Part shown: one piece after another, positions 11,931-24,225 of the stretch
How positions within the stretch are numbered: the first letter of the stretch is position 1
Layout of the letters: each line of letters starts with the position of its first letter
NCBI RefSeq assembly: GCF_027580225.2
Contig: NC_073358.2
Span: forward strand, 11,087,001 to 11,151,000
From: Misgurnus anguillicaudatus
Lineage: Eukaryota > Chordata > Actinopteri > Cypriniformes > Cobitidae
Direction of reading: 5' to 3'
DNA: 64,000 bases
The notes under the pieces: model-generated
Database searches by the model: none
The model's input: the letters and a program-made list of their open reading frames with translations, nothing else
Told to the model about the DNA's origin: nothing
Position numbers and translations under genes: made by a program

Positions 11931-12795
11931 ATATGAAGAGTTTGGTTCCAAAACGCGATAAACGCCATTTTTGAAAAAAATGAGTTACTGCCAAAATCAG
12001 TATTATATCAGGTCAGTAGTTAAAAGTAAATAATTAATTTTACGCAAAATCCAATACCCGCCGTGATATTCTGTCATCTTTTCTCCCTTTTTTCCCAAAA
12101 TGCGACAAACGCCACTCCTGCTTCTTTACAGAATGCAATAAATCCATTTCTGATATTACAGCGGACCATTCACGCAATGTAAACAAACATGGCGGCGCGC
12201 TGAGTACACGGAGTCTAGTTTTCCTCATCTACTTTGTACTTCGTGATCAACAAACATAACAAAATAATACTTTAATAGCATTGCCAAACCTGTGATGGTT
12301 TTCTGTGACGGGAAAGAAACGTAAGCCATCAACAGCTAATAATTTCCGCGAGAGGCACTCGGTTGCTTGTTCTCCAGACAGCATCAAGCTTCTCATGCTA
12401 AAACATTGTGTTCTTACAAAGTAAGTGTTTTGGTTAATGCCATTAATGTTTATTTTTTAATCATTGTATACCACTAGTCAACTAAATAAATATAAAATGG
12501 TAAAGATGAATGCACATTTATACATTGATTTAATAGATTTATAGCATTTTGAAATAAAAAACTGTCATGGATTTATTGCATTTTGTGGAAAAAAGAATTA
12601 GTTTTTATAATAAATCTTTGAAAATCAAGTTATGGATTTGAATTTTTTATGTTTTTATAACCTAAAGATGCTATGTGAAAGTTTGTAACAGAAAATAGTG
12701 GTTTTCATCTTGTCACTTTCTTGGTATAGAAAACACGTTTTTACCGAAATTTGTCAAAATGGATTTATTGCGTTTTGGAACCAAACTCTTCATAT
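11931..12795. mobile_element. Non-autonomous DNA element, ~865 bp
   Basis: The ends tatatgaagagtttggttcc and ggaaccaaactcttcatata are inverted repeats that continue about 20 bp further inward (aaaacgc[g/a]ataaa[c/t]). The interior is non-coding. The target duplication is obscured by flanking TA-rich sequence, so the superfamily is not assigned. Confidence 0.65.
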
Positions 12796-12799
12796 ACAC

Positions 12800-13285
12800 A
12801 AAGTTGCTTACTCTTTTTTTTAACAAAAACAGAGAAAGAGGATTGAATGAATAATAAATGCAATCAACACTGAACACACAGAAAAGTAAAAATGAATCAA
12901 ATGAGAAACCTAAAAGAGACACAGAACAAAGAGTTTATATCTTGTTGTAGGGTGCATTAAAATGACTTTAATTACATTAAATGAGTTACACATTGTAATC
13001 TTGCTGATTTTGTGTCCAGAGACACAATTACAGACATTGATTGAGGGACACAGATTGAATGATGAGGATTACCTGCAGATTATAACTTCTGCTCTTTACA
13101 TTGATTTAACTAAACAAGCCACTGCATGTGAGGACCTTACATGACCTGGAGATGATGGTGAGTGGTTATTGTCCTTCTGAGATTGGGACCGCATGATGTC
13201 ATGACCTCCATCCCGTCACTATGGATAGCGAGCAGGTGCTTCTGTCCCTCTGTGTGTAAGTAAGGTCAAAAGGAGGAAAAAATAT
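12800..13285 (+). other. Mostly unassigned; one candidate orphan exon at 13020-13157
   Basis: A pyrimidine-poor but plausible acceptor (ttttgtgtccag) precedes 13020 and a strong donor (gatgatg then gtgagt) follows 13157. The frame between them is open for 40 codons but ends in TGA at 13142-13144 before the donor. It may be a decayed exon or chance; no family is recognised. Confidence 0.2.
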
Positions 13286-13289
13286 GTGT

Positions 13290-14375
13290 AAGTACTGTGG
13301 TGTAAAAAAGTGTTGGTCCCCGGGCCTGATTACTGCCACACCTATTCACAATTAAGAAATCATTTAAATAGAACCTGCCTGACAAAGTGAAGTAGACCAT
13401 AAGATACACCTCAAAAGCTACACATATTGTTGAGATCCAAAGAAATTCAGGAAAAAAATAAAAAAAGGAATTGCGATCTATCAGTCTGGAAAAGGTTATA
13501 AAGCCATTTCTAAAGCTTTGGAACTCAACCAAACCACAGTGAGAACCATTATCCCCAAATGGCGAAAACATGGAAAAGTGGTGAACTTTCCCAGAAATGT
13601 CCGGTTGACCAAAATTACCCCAAGAGTGCAGCGAGGAATCATCCAAGTGGTCACAAAAGACCCCACAACAACATCCAAAGAACTGCAGGCCTCACTTGCC
13701 TCAGTTAAGGTCAGTGTTCATGACTTCACCATAAGAAAGAGACTGGGCAAAAATGGCCTGCATGGTAGAGTTCCAAGAGGAAAACTGATGCAGAGCAAAA
13801 AAACTTGTCTCAGTAGTGCCAGAAAACATGATGATCCCCAAGACTTTGTGGACTGATGAGACAAAAGTTTTTAGAAGGTGTGTGTCCCATTACGTCGGGC
13901 GTAAAAGTAAAACATAATTTCAGAATACGAACATAATACTAACAGTAAAATATGGTGGTGGAAGTGTGTTGGTCTGGGGCGGTTTTGTTGCTTTAGCACC
14001 TGACTTGCTGTGATAAACGGAACCATAAATTCTGCGGTCTGCCAAAAAATCCTGAAGGACAATGTCTGTCCATCTGTTCATGACATCAAGCCAAATCGAA
14101 CTTGAGTTCTGCAGCAGGACAATGATCCAAAACACACCAGCAAGTCCAGCTCTGAATGGCTGAATAAAAACAAAATGAAGACTTTGGAGTGGCCTAGTCA
14201 AGGTCCTGACCTCAATCCTATTGCCTTAAAATGGCATTTCTTGCTCGAAAACCCTCCATTGGGGCTGAATTACAACAATTCATTTGAGTGGGTCTAAATT
14301 CCACAGCGCTTTAACAGACTCATTGCAAGTTATGGCAAACGCTTGATTGCAGTTGTTGCTCCTGTATAACAATTT
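13290..14375 (+). pseudogene. Tc1-like transposase pseudogene
   Basis: The sequence follows a Tc1/mariner transposase from N to C terminus. It has a helix-turn-helix N-terminal part (lysine-rich TVRTIIPKWRKHGK, then TSKELQASLASVKVSVHD and RKRLGKNGLHGR), a catalytic-core start read as TDETKVF, a glycine-rich KYGGGSVLVWGG-like segment, and the [10 protein letters not shown] motif holding the second catalytic aspartate. The parts lie in different frames with stops and small indels, so the gene is dead. Only 13518-13856 remains open for over 100 codons. Clear terminal inverted repeats were not resolved. Confidence 0.88.
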
Positions 14376-15113
14376 GATGCTTTAAGATTCTTCGTTGTTG
14401 CTTTACTTTTCTGTAAGGATATTGATGTATTCTTACTTTGTGAGGTTACTAAAACTTTGACTGTAAAGAAATCAAAGAATTGCATTTTTATTCAAGATGC
14501 TGAACCGCACAATAGCACAAGTAGAGAGCACCTCAACGGCTTTTCTCCACATCCTGACAGCAGCTACAAACTCAAGCCCTGAACTACAAGACACAATATA
14601 TAAATGAAGCCCATATAAAGTAAAGCAAAATGTCTAACCTAAAGGACTTTATTCAGCAGTTAAGGGAATCATTAATATGTATGCCCCTGTCTGAACTGAA
14701 TGATTTTCTGAATTTGTTGAACAAGCAGCTGTTTGTGTATTAATGTCCATTTTGTCTTAGGTATTTGTAAATGACTGCTTGAAGAGCTTCTATGAAGCAG
14801 GCTTCTGACTGATTGACTTCTGTCAAGTGAGATCTTTATTCAACCTGAAGGGACAGCAAGTGTGTGATGATTGGAAAGGATCAGTTATTCATGGTCATGT
14901 CTATGCACTTGAGCACACAGAAAGGTGTTGAATTCTAAAAACATAGGCTCTCAGAAAGAGCTCTCGGATATCCAGAGAGGCCTATGTGTTCAGCATCAGC
15001 ATTGGTACTAGTGCAAAATCTCATCCATAAATTTGAATAGTTTTAGGGTTATTCTATCAATTTTCCTTAGTAGAAGATTCTAGTACTTCTACATCTTATA
15101 TAGACATTAATAT
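14376..15113. other. Unassigned sequence
   Basis: No gene called. An acceptor-like ttttgtcttag at about 14750-14760 is followed by a short open stretch that stops after about 15 codons; it could be a decayed exon. Confidence 0.25.
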
Positions 15114-15405
15114 TAGGGATGCACCAACATATCAGCTTATAATTGGTATCAGCAGATAAAAGCATTTTTCCCACTATTGGACAACGCCAACTGTTTAAAA
15201 ACAGCCGCTGTTCAGGGCAGATTGTATCCTGTCAATCAAAAGTGTTGGAAAAACACATCAAATCTCATACTGTGTGATTATTTTGAATTGGGTGACTATG
15301 ACAATAGAACTAAAGTTTGTACATTCTACACTTCAAGGATTTCATGAGTAAAAATAAATAATTATCGGCAGATGTCATTTTAAATAACCGAATATTAGTA
15401 TCATA
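15114..15405. mobile_element. Degenerate hAT-type MITE (family of 6815-7058)
   Basis: It starts tagggatgcacca and shares catatcagc, actgtttaaaaacag and atcctgtcaatcaaaa with the reverse complement of the complete copy at 6815-7058. The far end is eroded. Confidence 0.55.
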
Positions 15406-17284
15406 TATATATGACATATTCCAAATATTATATACATATATAGCAGTTCAATACTCTTGGTCTGTTTGGTCAAGACAAAAAAAATATTTTCCTGGTTCGC
15501 TTAGCAGTCACATTGGCATTTTTAATAGAGAAACAAACCAAAACAGTACCAAAATTCCTAATGTGCAAACAAAATAATAAGAAATGCTCTTCCTATGTTA
15601 ACAAACTGTTTAGGGTCGCATCTCATCACTTCCCATTTTAGTTCATTAAGAGGTCTTTGGTCCATGTTGCACTCATATTTTAGTCAACCTGACCTAGAGT
15701 TCGGTTGGAGGGGGAGCGAAACACACCTTTTTAACAGTCACGGTTCGCTTATTTGGTGCACACCAATACATTCACACGTAATCAATCGATTCACACTAAC
15801 AGAACAATTGCACAAGCATTTGTTTAAATCAAACCAAACTTGCCAAATGTAAACACAATTAAATTCTGTAAAACTAAAAATAAAGAACTTCTCCACTCCT
15901 GCAAAACAAACAATCTCACATTTGTTTCAATTCTGAAATAAAGAATATAAAGTTTAAAGCTCGAACACTGGGCTATTTAATTTGCATACCACCCTTCCTA
16001 TGGAAACACTCAGAGATGAGATGAGAATGAGACATTATGGGCGGAGTCAGATGGAGATGGAGATTAATGATCATTTATGAGCTGAACATCCTGCAATGAC
16101 CTCAGCATTCTTCTTCGTACCCATCCCCCAATTCCAAACCTCATTCCCATTTTCCGATGAATCAACAAGCAATCGGCTCAACTTTTTCCAGCCTGGCCAC
16201 CGAGAGAAAGAAACAAATAAAATAGCAGAAAGCCACAGACTCTTTTCTTCTTGAATTTCCTCCAAACAAAAAGATGAAACGACTGAAAACAGCAAGCACA
16301 AAGTGTGATGAATGATTTTGAGCGGCACATCTGGAGCGGGTTGCATGCGGTGTGCGAGCTGTGGGAAAGATCGTTCCGGTTAATCCATGCAAAGTCACGC
16401 TGCTGTCAGAGATGAGTGTGAGAGTCACATCAGTAGACACAGCTGTCTCGCTCAACAACTGGAGTCCTGGATTTTCCTGAACTATACCTGACTTCATGCT
16501 AAGAGTGAAGGACCCGTAGAGATCTTTGGCAAGTGTCAGTTCCATATGAAAGAGATTAAACAAGTACTGAAGAGTATTGAGACAGAGATGGATGTGGTAT
16601 TCAAAGCCAAATGTCTAACATGTGAAGTAAACACAACTTCAAGATGAGAAACCCTCCTTCATTGTCATTTGATGAACTGAGCTTAGACCTGAGAAGCGGT
16701 CTACGGGGGTAAATTCTTTGTGTTTTATATGCCTAGATACGTTGGGAAGTTGATGCAACATGATCACTGTTTACATGAGAGGAATGGGAATATAAAACCA
16801 TGAGAAGACAAGGGCAGGAGTAAGACAGCCTCTGGCCTTAACCTTGCTAGAAATAGATTTCATTGGATAACATCTCTTGGGACAGTCTTTAAACTTTACA
16901 AAATATTAAAAACAAATTACATAATGGTTAAAGAACAGCTGGATAAAAATTTGTTGATGCAAAGCAAGACGAGACAACATGAGCAAAGCCTACCTGTGTT
17001 TGATGAAAAGAGGTCATGTTTGGTGTGCGAAACTGACCTTTGTACAGTTCTGACTTGATCTAAATCAGAAAACACACAGGAAACAATGGGCCAATTAATA
17101 GACAATCTAGAGGAAGAGTGCCATCTAGGCATCACATGACACATTACATCATGCACTAAACAATGGTTTCATTAAACATGATTTTATTTAGGTCTCCATA
17201 ACAATTAATCGCAACTAGTCGTTTGCAAAATAAAAGTTTTTGTTTACACCATATAATTATGTATATATAAATACAGTCACATAC
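15406..17284. other. Unique sequence, no gene confirmed
   Basis: Apart from a 133-codon open frame on the minus strand (16162-16563), nothing is seen. That frame is preceded on its strand by an acceptor-like tactcttcag and is the longest unassigned frame in the left half, but no family is recognised and it is not called as a gene. Confidence 0.3.
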
Positions 17285-17292
17285 ATCTATAA

Positions 17293-17763
17293 CAGTGGTG
17301 GCTGGTGACTCCTTTTTTTTTGAGTGCGCACGATGCGAAGTTCGTCACAACATGTATGTAGTCATGTGTGTGATTCTTAATTTCAAAATATGTGTTCTGC
17401 GCTTTGAGAGATTGTGTGTGCATCACGAAAAAATAAGTGTCTGCTGCAGATGCGTCTAAATGGTTTTATGATAAAAGAGACGCTCGCGTTTGCCAGATAC
17501 TCGCATAATCTCATGCGTAATCAGAGTTTACTGTTAAGGAAGTGTCTAGCGTGTATTTTGGGAACGTGAGTGTCTTTTTTATCATAAATGGTTTTGAAGC
17601 GTGTACAGCAGGCACTTATTTTGACAAAACACTTGATGCACACAGGATCTCTTGACATGCAGGACACATATTTTGGAAAAGGGAACCACACACGTGACAA
17701 TCCGAACACTTATTTTGAATTAGCGCATCCTCGGATGAACAGTCACAACTTAAGCCGCCACTG
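17293..17763. mobile_element. hAT-type MITE, 471 bp
   Basis: It has a perfect 8-bp duplication atctataa (17285-17292 and 17764-17771) and ends cagtggtggct and agccgccactg. The interior itself is partly folded: a segment with ctgctgcagatgcgtc reappears inverted as gcgtgtacagcagg. It shares internal sequence with 1845-2069. Confidence 0.85.
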
Positions 17764-17964
17764 ATCTATAACTTTAAGAAACAAATATTTAATTTTATTA
17801 CAGTGAACAATAATCAATTAGAGATGTTTACATTTATTTACATTTTACGATTTAATTGTAGTAAAAGTAATTAATTAATTGTTTCTCATCAACTCAAAAA
17901 CCCCCTGCAATTCCCTTGCAAACCAACAGGGTAGCGGCATATCGCGAAACATCGATAATGTCAA

Positions 17965-18140
17965 ATTTGATTGGTTCCTGCGTGTGTAGGCTTGTTTGAC
18001 TTTATGTGGTGCCGCAAGAAATGACAGGCGGATGATGTCAAAGTACCGATTTTACAAAGAAATGTAATTTCGACTCGCTCTCGCAGTACTTTGATGTCAT
18101 CCACCTGTCAGGAGTCAAACACACCTATTGTTATATGAGT
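17965..18140. repeat. Inverted repeat (small foldback)
   Basis: Left-arm gacaggcggatgatgtcaaa and right-arm tttgatgtcatccacctgtc are reverse complements with two mismatches. Outer blocks (ttgtttgact and gagtcaaac) extend the pairing after an unmatched stretch. The loop is about 40 bp. Confidence 0.55.
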
Positions 18141-18256
18141 GTTTTGTTACGAGACACGCAAGAACTAATGAGATTAGATGTTGTCGACATGTCGCCATAT
18201 TTATGCTTACAGCACTGATTTGTTTTACATGAATATGCAATGAATTAATTGTTTAA

Positions 18257-18756
18257 CTCTTTGCCAGCCATTGATGAGAGATATCTCATTTAAGAGAAAA
18301 CATTTGCCTAAAAAAGTGTTACTGATGAGGTTTTAGGGTTATCCGTAATACTGCGATTATCCACTAGATGGAAAATCCCAATTTATAAAAAAACTGACAT
18401 AATTTTTTTTTTATTAATTTTACACTCACTGCATTTATGTTTTGATAATCATTCTGAACTTGATCTTTAACAAAATTCCTTCACAAAAAATGCAATTATT
18501 TCAGCTTTTTGCTAAAAAATACCCATATTTAAGAGTTTATAAGCAGAGAAACAAATATAGATAGGATTAAACGTTTTTTTCCACCAGTTATGTTTGTTTT
18601 TGTTTATTGTTTGTTTGAAAGCAGAGGGTCTGTTCCTTAATTTGATAAACTTGCATGTTTATATATTTTTAGAAGAAAAATTTCCTGATTTTTTGTGTGA
18701 AAATCACAATAAATGCGGGCGGCAACTTTTTAAAAAAAAGGCTGGCGGTGAATGAG
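18257..18756 (+). mobile_element. TTAA-flanked MITE, 500 bp
   Basis: TTAA lies at 18253-18256 and 18757-18760. Ends ctctttgccagcc and ggctggcggtgaatgag are imperfect inverted repeats. It is full length and related to 25088-25576, 5000-5325 and the fragment at 22316-22430. TTAA duplications are typical of piggyBac and Kolobok superfamilies; no transposase is present to decide. Confidence 0.75.
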
Positions 18757-18760
18757 TTAA

Positions 18761-19015
18761 TATGTTTAATATTAATATAAAAATATAAAATATTAATCGG
18801 TTCTCTCACAAATGTATCATTTTGCTTCAGAAGACACTGGAGTCATTTGGATTACTTTAATGATGGATGTTTGTGCTTCTTGGAGCTTTGCCATGTTAAG
18901 CCTTGTATAAAAGAAAACATTGTGGCATTTTAATATAAAAGTATTTGTGTTCAACCAATGAAGGAAGATGTATACATCTGATCTAAAAGAATGGTTGAAT
19001 AAATTAAGAGGGAAT
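18761..19015. other. Unassigned AT-rich spacer
   Basis: No feature was recognised between the TTAA MITE and the next dispersed repeat. Confidence 0.3.
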
Positions 19016-19187
19016 TTTACTCTTAAAAATAAAGGCGATTAAAAGGTTCTTCACAGCGATGCCATAGAGGAACCTTTTTTGGTTCCTTTAAGAACCATTT
19101 CTTTATACATTTTTTTAAATCTGAAGAACCTTTTACCTTTTGTGAAGCAGAAAGGTTCTTCAGATGTTTATTTTAAAGAGTGTTTCA
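19016..19187. mobile_element. Short DNA-type dispersed repeat
   Basis: Contains ggttcttcacagcgatgcca and gaaccttttttggttcctt, the core of a very common fish repeat. The flanks (tactcttaaaaataaagg and ttattttaaagagtg) are imperfect inverted repeats. Confidence 0.55.
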
Positions 19188-20655
19188 TATTAAGTTATTA
19201 AGTTAACTATTCCTTTAAGTGTGGGTTTTTAAAACCTCAGAAAGCTTGGACGGTGGAAAACGAAATTTCGTGTGTTCTGCTTCATAGTCTGATTTCTTAC
19301 ATAGCACTTACTTTCCTAAAATAGCAACCAGTGTGTTGCAATTTGATCTATAAAAAGAGTTTTCATAATACAAAAGACTGGACAACACGTGCATGTAGAT
19401 TGTGGAGAACAATACCCTTGTAATTTTCCAAAACATTGTTTGATGATCTAAAATCAATTATTTAGTCGAACCTTGCAAATGCGAAAACTCTGTGGACAGC
19501 AATATATTAACTAAGCTAAGCCTGTTGGCCTTTACTGCCATGTCTCTCCAGCACACAGATGCAGAGAGAAGAGAGAGAGAATCAATAATAGGATACATTT
19601 TCAGATGCCAGGGGAGGAACATCACACCAGACGCTGCTGTGCCTCCAACAACAGCAGCAGCAGCATCTCTTCTTCAACTCCCTGTGCATGTACAGCATCA
19701 TCAACAATTCAAATACAAGACTGATGTATCTTTTTAGGACAGCAATGTATAAATAAGCACACACCAAAATCTTTTCCACAGTTTCAGGGGACGAGGTGAA
19801 GAAACAATTCGGAGGGTGTAAATCTGCACCGTTGCCCATTTATGAAAACACGAACAGTTTTAATCCTAATATAAAAGTCCTACAGACACGACACATCCAG
19901 TGGCAAAACAGCATGCTTAATTAGTGGGCAAGTTCCGGTCTGATGGGTCGGGCCGTGACCTTCCTACGGGTATAATGAGCCAGGCAATGTTTTGGGCCTC
20001 GGGCTGTGGCCTCCACAGAGGAGCCGGGTGCCGATCGCTGCTTTAGGCGTGCTAAACTCACAGATTCATGTGACCGGACAGTGAACTGTACACTTGGCAC
20101 AGACAAGCCGAAATATTTGCTGGCGTGTTGGGGTTGGTCAAATCTCTTGTTTTGTGTCCTTTTGTTTCCGCTTTGTACAGCTAGATGAGGTTGGTCAGCT
20201 ATTTCTTTGTTCTCTGGCAAGAAGGAAGCTTTTGAAAAGCACAGAGCCGGGCCAGAAAATCCTAGATGTTTAACCAGCATGGTCTAAGAGAAGAAATTAT
20301 ACAAGGTACAGTATTTGATATTTAAATACAAATGAATGAGAAATATGGTCTAAAAAACATGAGGAAAATTTAGAAACAATTTCACTACTGCCACTAAAAC
20401 TACTGAGACAAGTTTTGAGTTTGCACATTACAACACATAGATTAACAATGTTTTAATGTTGATTCAATCTTTCCTCCAAACCTTAAAACTTCAACAGTAG
20501 CTGGAACCTGCAGTGAACAACACAACAACATAAGCAGGTTGGGACATAAACTTAGCTTGTTGATGTAACAGAAGTGCCATCTAGTGGTAGCTTAATGTAA
20601 TTACATCTTTTAAACCCTAAACCCAACATCTCGCGAGATTTGGCTCTAGGTGCAT
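19188..20655. other. Unique sequence, no gene recognised
   Basis: Includes a short CAG-rich tract (about 19648-19665). Overlapping short frames on both strands between 19490 and 20280 show no domain or motif. Confidence 0.35.
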
Positions 20656-20925
20656 TTCGACCTCTCATTTTAGCAAGGGCTTTGAAAAAAGTTGTTTTCC
20701 AGGACAGGGTTTATATTAAACCAGGACTACCTTGGATGACATTAAGTAGTTTTTTACAAACACCTTACAATAATATTACTGATGTGCATCTTGAGATAAA
20801 ACAATGGTACTGATATATGTTAAGATGTGTAAATGCAAGAGATTTTTAAATTAAGGCAGCTCAAACATGCATTGTAGTCTGGGACTAGGATAAACCCTAA
20901 TCAGGAAATCACCCCTTTAGGCATT
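20656..20925. mobile_element. Probable dispersed DNA element
   Basis: The left part with caggacagggtttatattaa and the right part with gggactaggataaaccctaa are inverted, partly degenerate versions of each other, as in a fish repeat with a gtcctggtttaa-like end. Confidence 0.4.
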
Positions 20926-21419
20926 TTTGAAATAATATATCTACATTTATAAATAAAATATTTTGCCAATATTACAATGATTTTAACCAGATAAAAACTG
21001 AACACAGTAGTATCTTGGTATTCCATCAACCAGTTCTTTTTCTATAAACCTAGTCCTGAACTGATATCTAAAAGATTTGGGAAAAATTGCATGAAATAAA
21101 GATATGATCAATGTCTTCAGAATTGCTATTGCCGAAAAAACAGTGGACCAATTCTATATTCAATTTTTGATTAGGAAGTTGTTAGAAGGATGAATTTTGA
21201 AGCATGTTTGAAGCAATAGGAAAACTAAATAAGCTATTCTTAAGATATTTTACAGTACTTTATCAAACATATTAACTTGACAAGGATCAAACTTTATTAA
21301 ACACATTTAAAACATGTTCCCTCTGATGATCAATATTTGTTGGCAATTTTGCACGTTGTGTTGTTTTTGAGGTCTTTATGCATGATGACGTTTAAAGTCC
21401 CCGACAAAATCTGTTGTCT
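20926..21419. other. Unassigned AT-rich sequence
   Basis: No feature is supported here. Confidence 0.3.
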
Positions 21420-21615
21420 TACGTAGCAGTTTGTTAGCAACTGAAGTGGAAAGAGTAATACAATATTCTACTCAAGCAAAAGTACCATTACTTTAATAAT
21501 ATTTTACTTAAGTACAAAGTTACTCGTCTAAATCTACTTAAGTAAAAAGTATAGGTCAATTTTTACTCCGAGTAAAATTTACAGAGTTACTTTTTTCAGC
21601 GGGGTGAGGTGGATT
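21420..21615. mobile_element. Fragment of acttaagtaaaagta-type DNA repeat
   Basis: Tandemly arranged short motifs (tactcaagcaaaagtac, tacttaagtaaaaagta, actccgagtaaaa) mark an abundant fish repeat terminus. Only one end is present. Confidence 0.5.
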
Positions 21616-21789
21616 CTAGTATAGTTCAAAAAGCACAAGAGAATATAAATCTCAAACTAGTTGTTTTTAATTGAAGAAACACCTTTACAGTTAAAGTGCA
21701 ATAATGAAAAGTAAATAAAATTAAAATATTTTTATAACCAAGAAACATTGAACTTTTCAGGCAAAAATATGAGGTCAGCAGCTAGTAAA

Positions 21790-22215
21790 AACTATCAGTG
21801 GCCTGATGCTGTGAAGGTCATCACACCACTGATCTACACCACTGACCGTCCTTCAACGTGATGCCCAGACGATGTCTGACCAACGACCACCGGCGGGACC
21901 AGTTTAATCCGCTTACCCGTTCACATACCTCGATTGTATTTATATATATAAATATATATGTACAGTATCTCTTCCAGGGGTTTTTCTTCTCTTAGGAGTT
22001 TTCCCCCTGGACTAGCCAGGAGGGTTTTTCTCCTGGGGTTTTTTTCTTCCCCTGGAGAGTCCGCCACCATTGGCTTAACTTAATACTTTACTGTATACGT
22101 TACATTATTACTACGCTTGCTTTTCTATGCTTTTCCTACATCTCTTAATGTAAAGCTGCTTTGAAACAATTAACTATTGTGAAAAGCGCTATATAAATAA
22201 AATTGAATTGAATCG
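21790..22215 (+). mobile_element. 5'-truncated L2-type LINE, 3' end only
   Basis: It ends gctatataaataaaattg then aattgaat, and contains taatgtaaagctgctttga and caacgaccaccggcgggacc. These match the reverse complement of the 3' end of the L2 element at 32499-35732. Only the last ~420 bp of the element is present and no coding sequence remains. Confidence 0.75.
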
Positions 22216-22315
22216 AACCTCCTCAGGGGCAGACGGACTTAAAAGGGCATAAAAAATTACTACATTAAATAACAATCAAATGTATTTTTTACAGAATTTA
22301 AATGCAAATAAAGAA

Positions 22316-22430
22316 AATGCTTCCCTGCCATTGACGAGTTTTATGGCAATCCATATTTCTGCTATTATCCACTAGGTGGTACTCTTACCCAAGTTATTAA
22401 ACACTACAGCATTTACTCAAAAACAATAGA
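22316..22430 (+). mobile_element. Fragment of the TTAA-type MITE family
   Basis: Contains cttccctgccattgacgag and ctattatccactaggtgg, the left-hand part of the family seen at 25088-25576. Confidence 0.5.
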
Positions 22431-23290
22431 TTACTTTCGTAACCCTGGTTCTCTGAAACAACGAGTGAAGAGACCACCTATAGGAAGGGCATCCGTATCT
22501 GACCTCTGCAGAAGCATCAATTGCACAAAGTCTGGCTAGACAGACAGAAGTGCGCAGCCAATGCAGGTAAAACCCTACCCTCTTACCTGATGGCATATAA
22601 AACCTGCCCACGCGAATATACTTTGTTTTCCAGTAAGTATATTCGCTTCTCGTGCGGCAAGCGGGGCAAAGCTGGAAACCTATTGTTCTCTTTCATTATC
22701 TCGTGTTCGAGATCCACCTATGGGAAAGACATGGACAGCTCCCTGATTGCCTAACACACTCACAGTAAGGTTCTGTAAACCAAGTGGCAGTGCCCAACAC
22801 GTCCCATAATCATGCACCCTAACACACCATAATAGCTTCCATGTGCATACAGGGCAGGAAATATGTATAAAGAACACTCTTGTGAACAACCAATCAATAC
22901 AAAAATGAACACCCAGACAGGAATGTAAATGCATGCCTGGTGACATGAATGTGCGTAGCTCGCCGGCTTATTCACCCTTTGTTCCTATTATAATGTGTAA
23001 ATAGGAACGGAAAAGGCAGGAAGGGGGTATGATAAACCCACTCCTAAAACAGAATGTGCTACTGAGGTTTTAGTAACATCCAACAAATAACAACGCACGA
23101 ACCTAAGGGGATGAGCCCAGCTTGCAGCAGAGCAGATGTCCTGCAATGACACTCCCCTGAACAAAGCCCAGGCTCTGATGTCCACTGGTAGCTGCACTCC
23201 CTTCGATTCAAATGCCAAGGCAATAGTTTCCACAAGCCAATGTGAGAAGCATTGCTTAGATATGGGATTCCTCCTGTGAGGGGCAACCAT
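22431..23290 (-). pseudogene. DIRS-type retroelement: tyrosine recombinase C-terminus and 3' end
   Basis: On the minus strand, 23290-22990 encodes the C-terminal part of a DIRS-type tyrosine recombinase. Residues SKQCFSHWLVETIALAFESK, the ICSAASWA segment and the following RFV..YLLDVT stretch match the catalytic end of that family; a short internal part near RAWALF is missing. The rest (22989-22431) is non-coding 3' sequence ending near accagggttacgaaagtaa, a typical fish DIRS terminal motif, with a small inverted repeat at 22612-22646 (gcgaatatact and agtatattcgc). It connects in frame with 23573-23876 once the MITE between them is removed. Confidence 0.7.
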
Positions 23291-23293
23291 TAA

Positions 23294-23568
23294 AGCAACA
23301 CTATGTAGTTTTTTACCTTTAAGTAATGTCTCTAAAATTATTTCAGTGATACAACAACTTTTAACTGGACAAATTGTACTGTTGCTGCAACCTGAGCAGC
23401 CTCCTAGCGGCTACAAGCACACTCTGAAAGTGGCAGTGGAGGGTAGGAAACACAGCCCCGCCCCTCCCCCTGCCTGCAGAAGAGTGTCTGATACCAGGAA
23501 CTGTTGCGCTTTTCAACCACATGGGGGAGCTGTAAGTCATTTTTACATGGAAACTACATAGTGTTGCT
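23294..23568. mobile_element. TTAA-flanked MITE, 275 bp, inside the DIRS gene
   Basis: TTAA occurs at 23290-23293 and 23569-23572. The terminal inverted repeats agcaacactatgtagtttt and aaactacatagtgttgct are nearly perfect. The interior is non-coding with a GC-rich part around 23450. Removing the element and one TTAA restores the recombinase frame across the site. Confidence 0.85.
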
Positions 23569-23572
23569 TTAA

Positions 23573-23876
23573 ATAATAGGGCTGGTCACTCTTCCGAAAA
23601 ACACTAGTCCTGGCAATATACGTCTGTAATGCACAAACAGGACACAGAGCATTTAGCCTCTGATCCTCCGCAGAGGAAAAAGGTGAAAGGTGAAAGACTG
23701 ACAGCTCCAACACCTTCGATGTGAACTCGGGGAAGCACTTATGCATAAAAGCCAGATTAGGTTTAAGAAAAACCTTGTCTCCACTCAGAGAGAATTTAGT
23801 GCATTAAGGGTGTACAGAAAATGCATGCAGCTTACTGACACGTTTAGCTGATGTCAAGGCCAAGAGCAAAGCCATC
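23573..23876 (-). pseudogene. DIRS-type tyrosine recombinase, middle part
   Basis: Minus-strand translation gives a segment with MALLLALTSAKRV, the region of the first catalytic arginine in tyrosine recombinases, then FLKPNLAFMHKCFPEF. A stop codon follows the HAFSVHP stretch, so it is not functional. It lies between two TTAA insertions and joins 22431-23290 and 28218-28740 as one broken gene. Confidence 0.75.
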
Positions 23877-24114
23877 TTAAAGGGCATGTTACAGGGTTAA
23901 TTCTTCAACAGATTTGTGCAATTTGCTTGTTGGTAATAAACATTTAAACTGTTATCCATTGTATTTTATGTTGTTGGGTATCACAAAACTGAATATAATA
24001 CGAAGAAGTACAGCGGTTTGCAACAATTCTCCTTTCCCACCAAGAAATTTACCAAATTTACCAAAGCCTGTCTTGAGAGCATTGAGATTGACTAGAGAGA
24101 CGAGTAAAGTAAAG

Positions 24115-24225
24115 TCTTCAGATAGCGCAGATTATAGATAAATACATAGATATAGACAGACAGACAGAAAGACAGATAGGCTAGTATAGAGCGATAGGCA
24201 GACAGCCAGATAGCATAACGTTAGC
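24115..24225 (+). repeat. Degenerate GATA/GACA microsatellite
   Basis: Interrupted tetranucleotide tract of gata, gaca and gaaa repeats, e.g. atagacagacagacag at about 24153. Confidence 0.6.

Noticed and set aside
13266..14201. Minus-strand frames of 93-126 codons
   Set aside because: They are antisense to the Tc1-like transposase remnant.
19590..19839. Overlapping frames around a CAG-rich tract as a coding exon
   Set aside because: Frames on both strands are short, with no motif and no matching splice sites.
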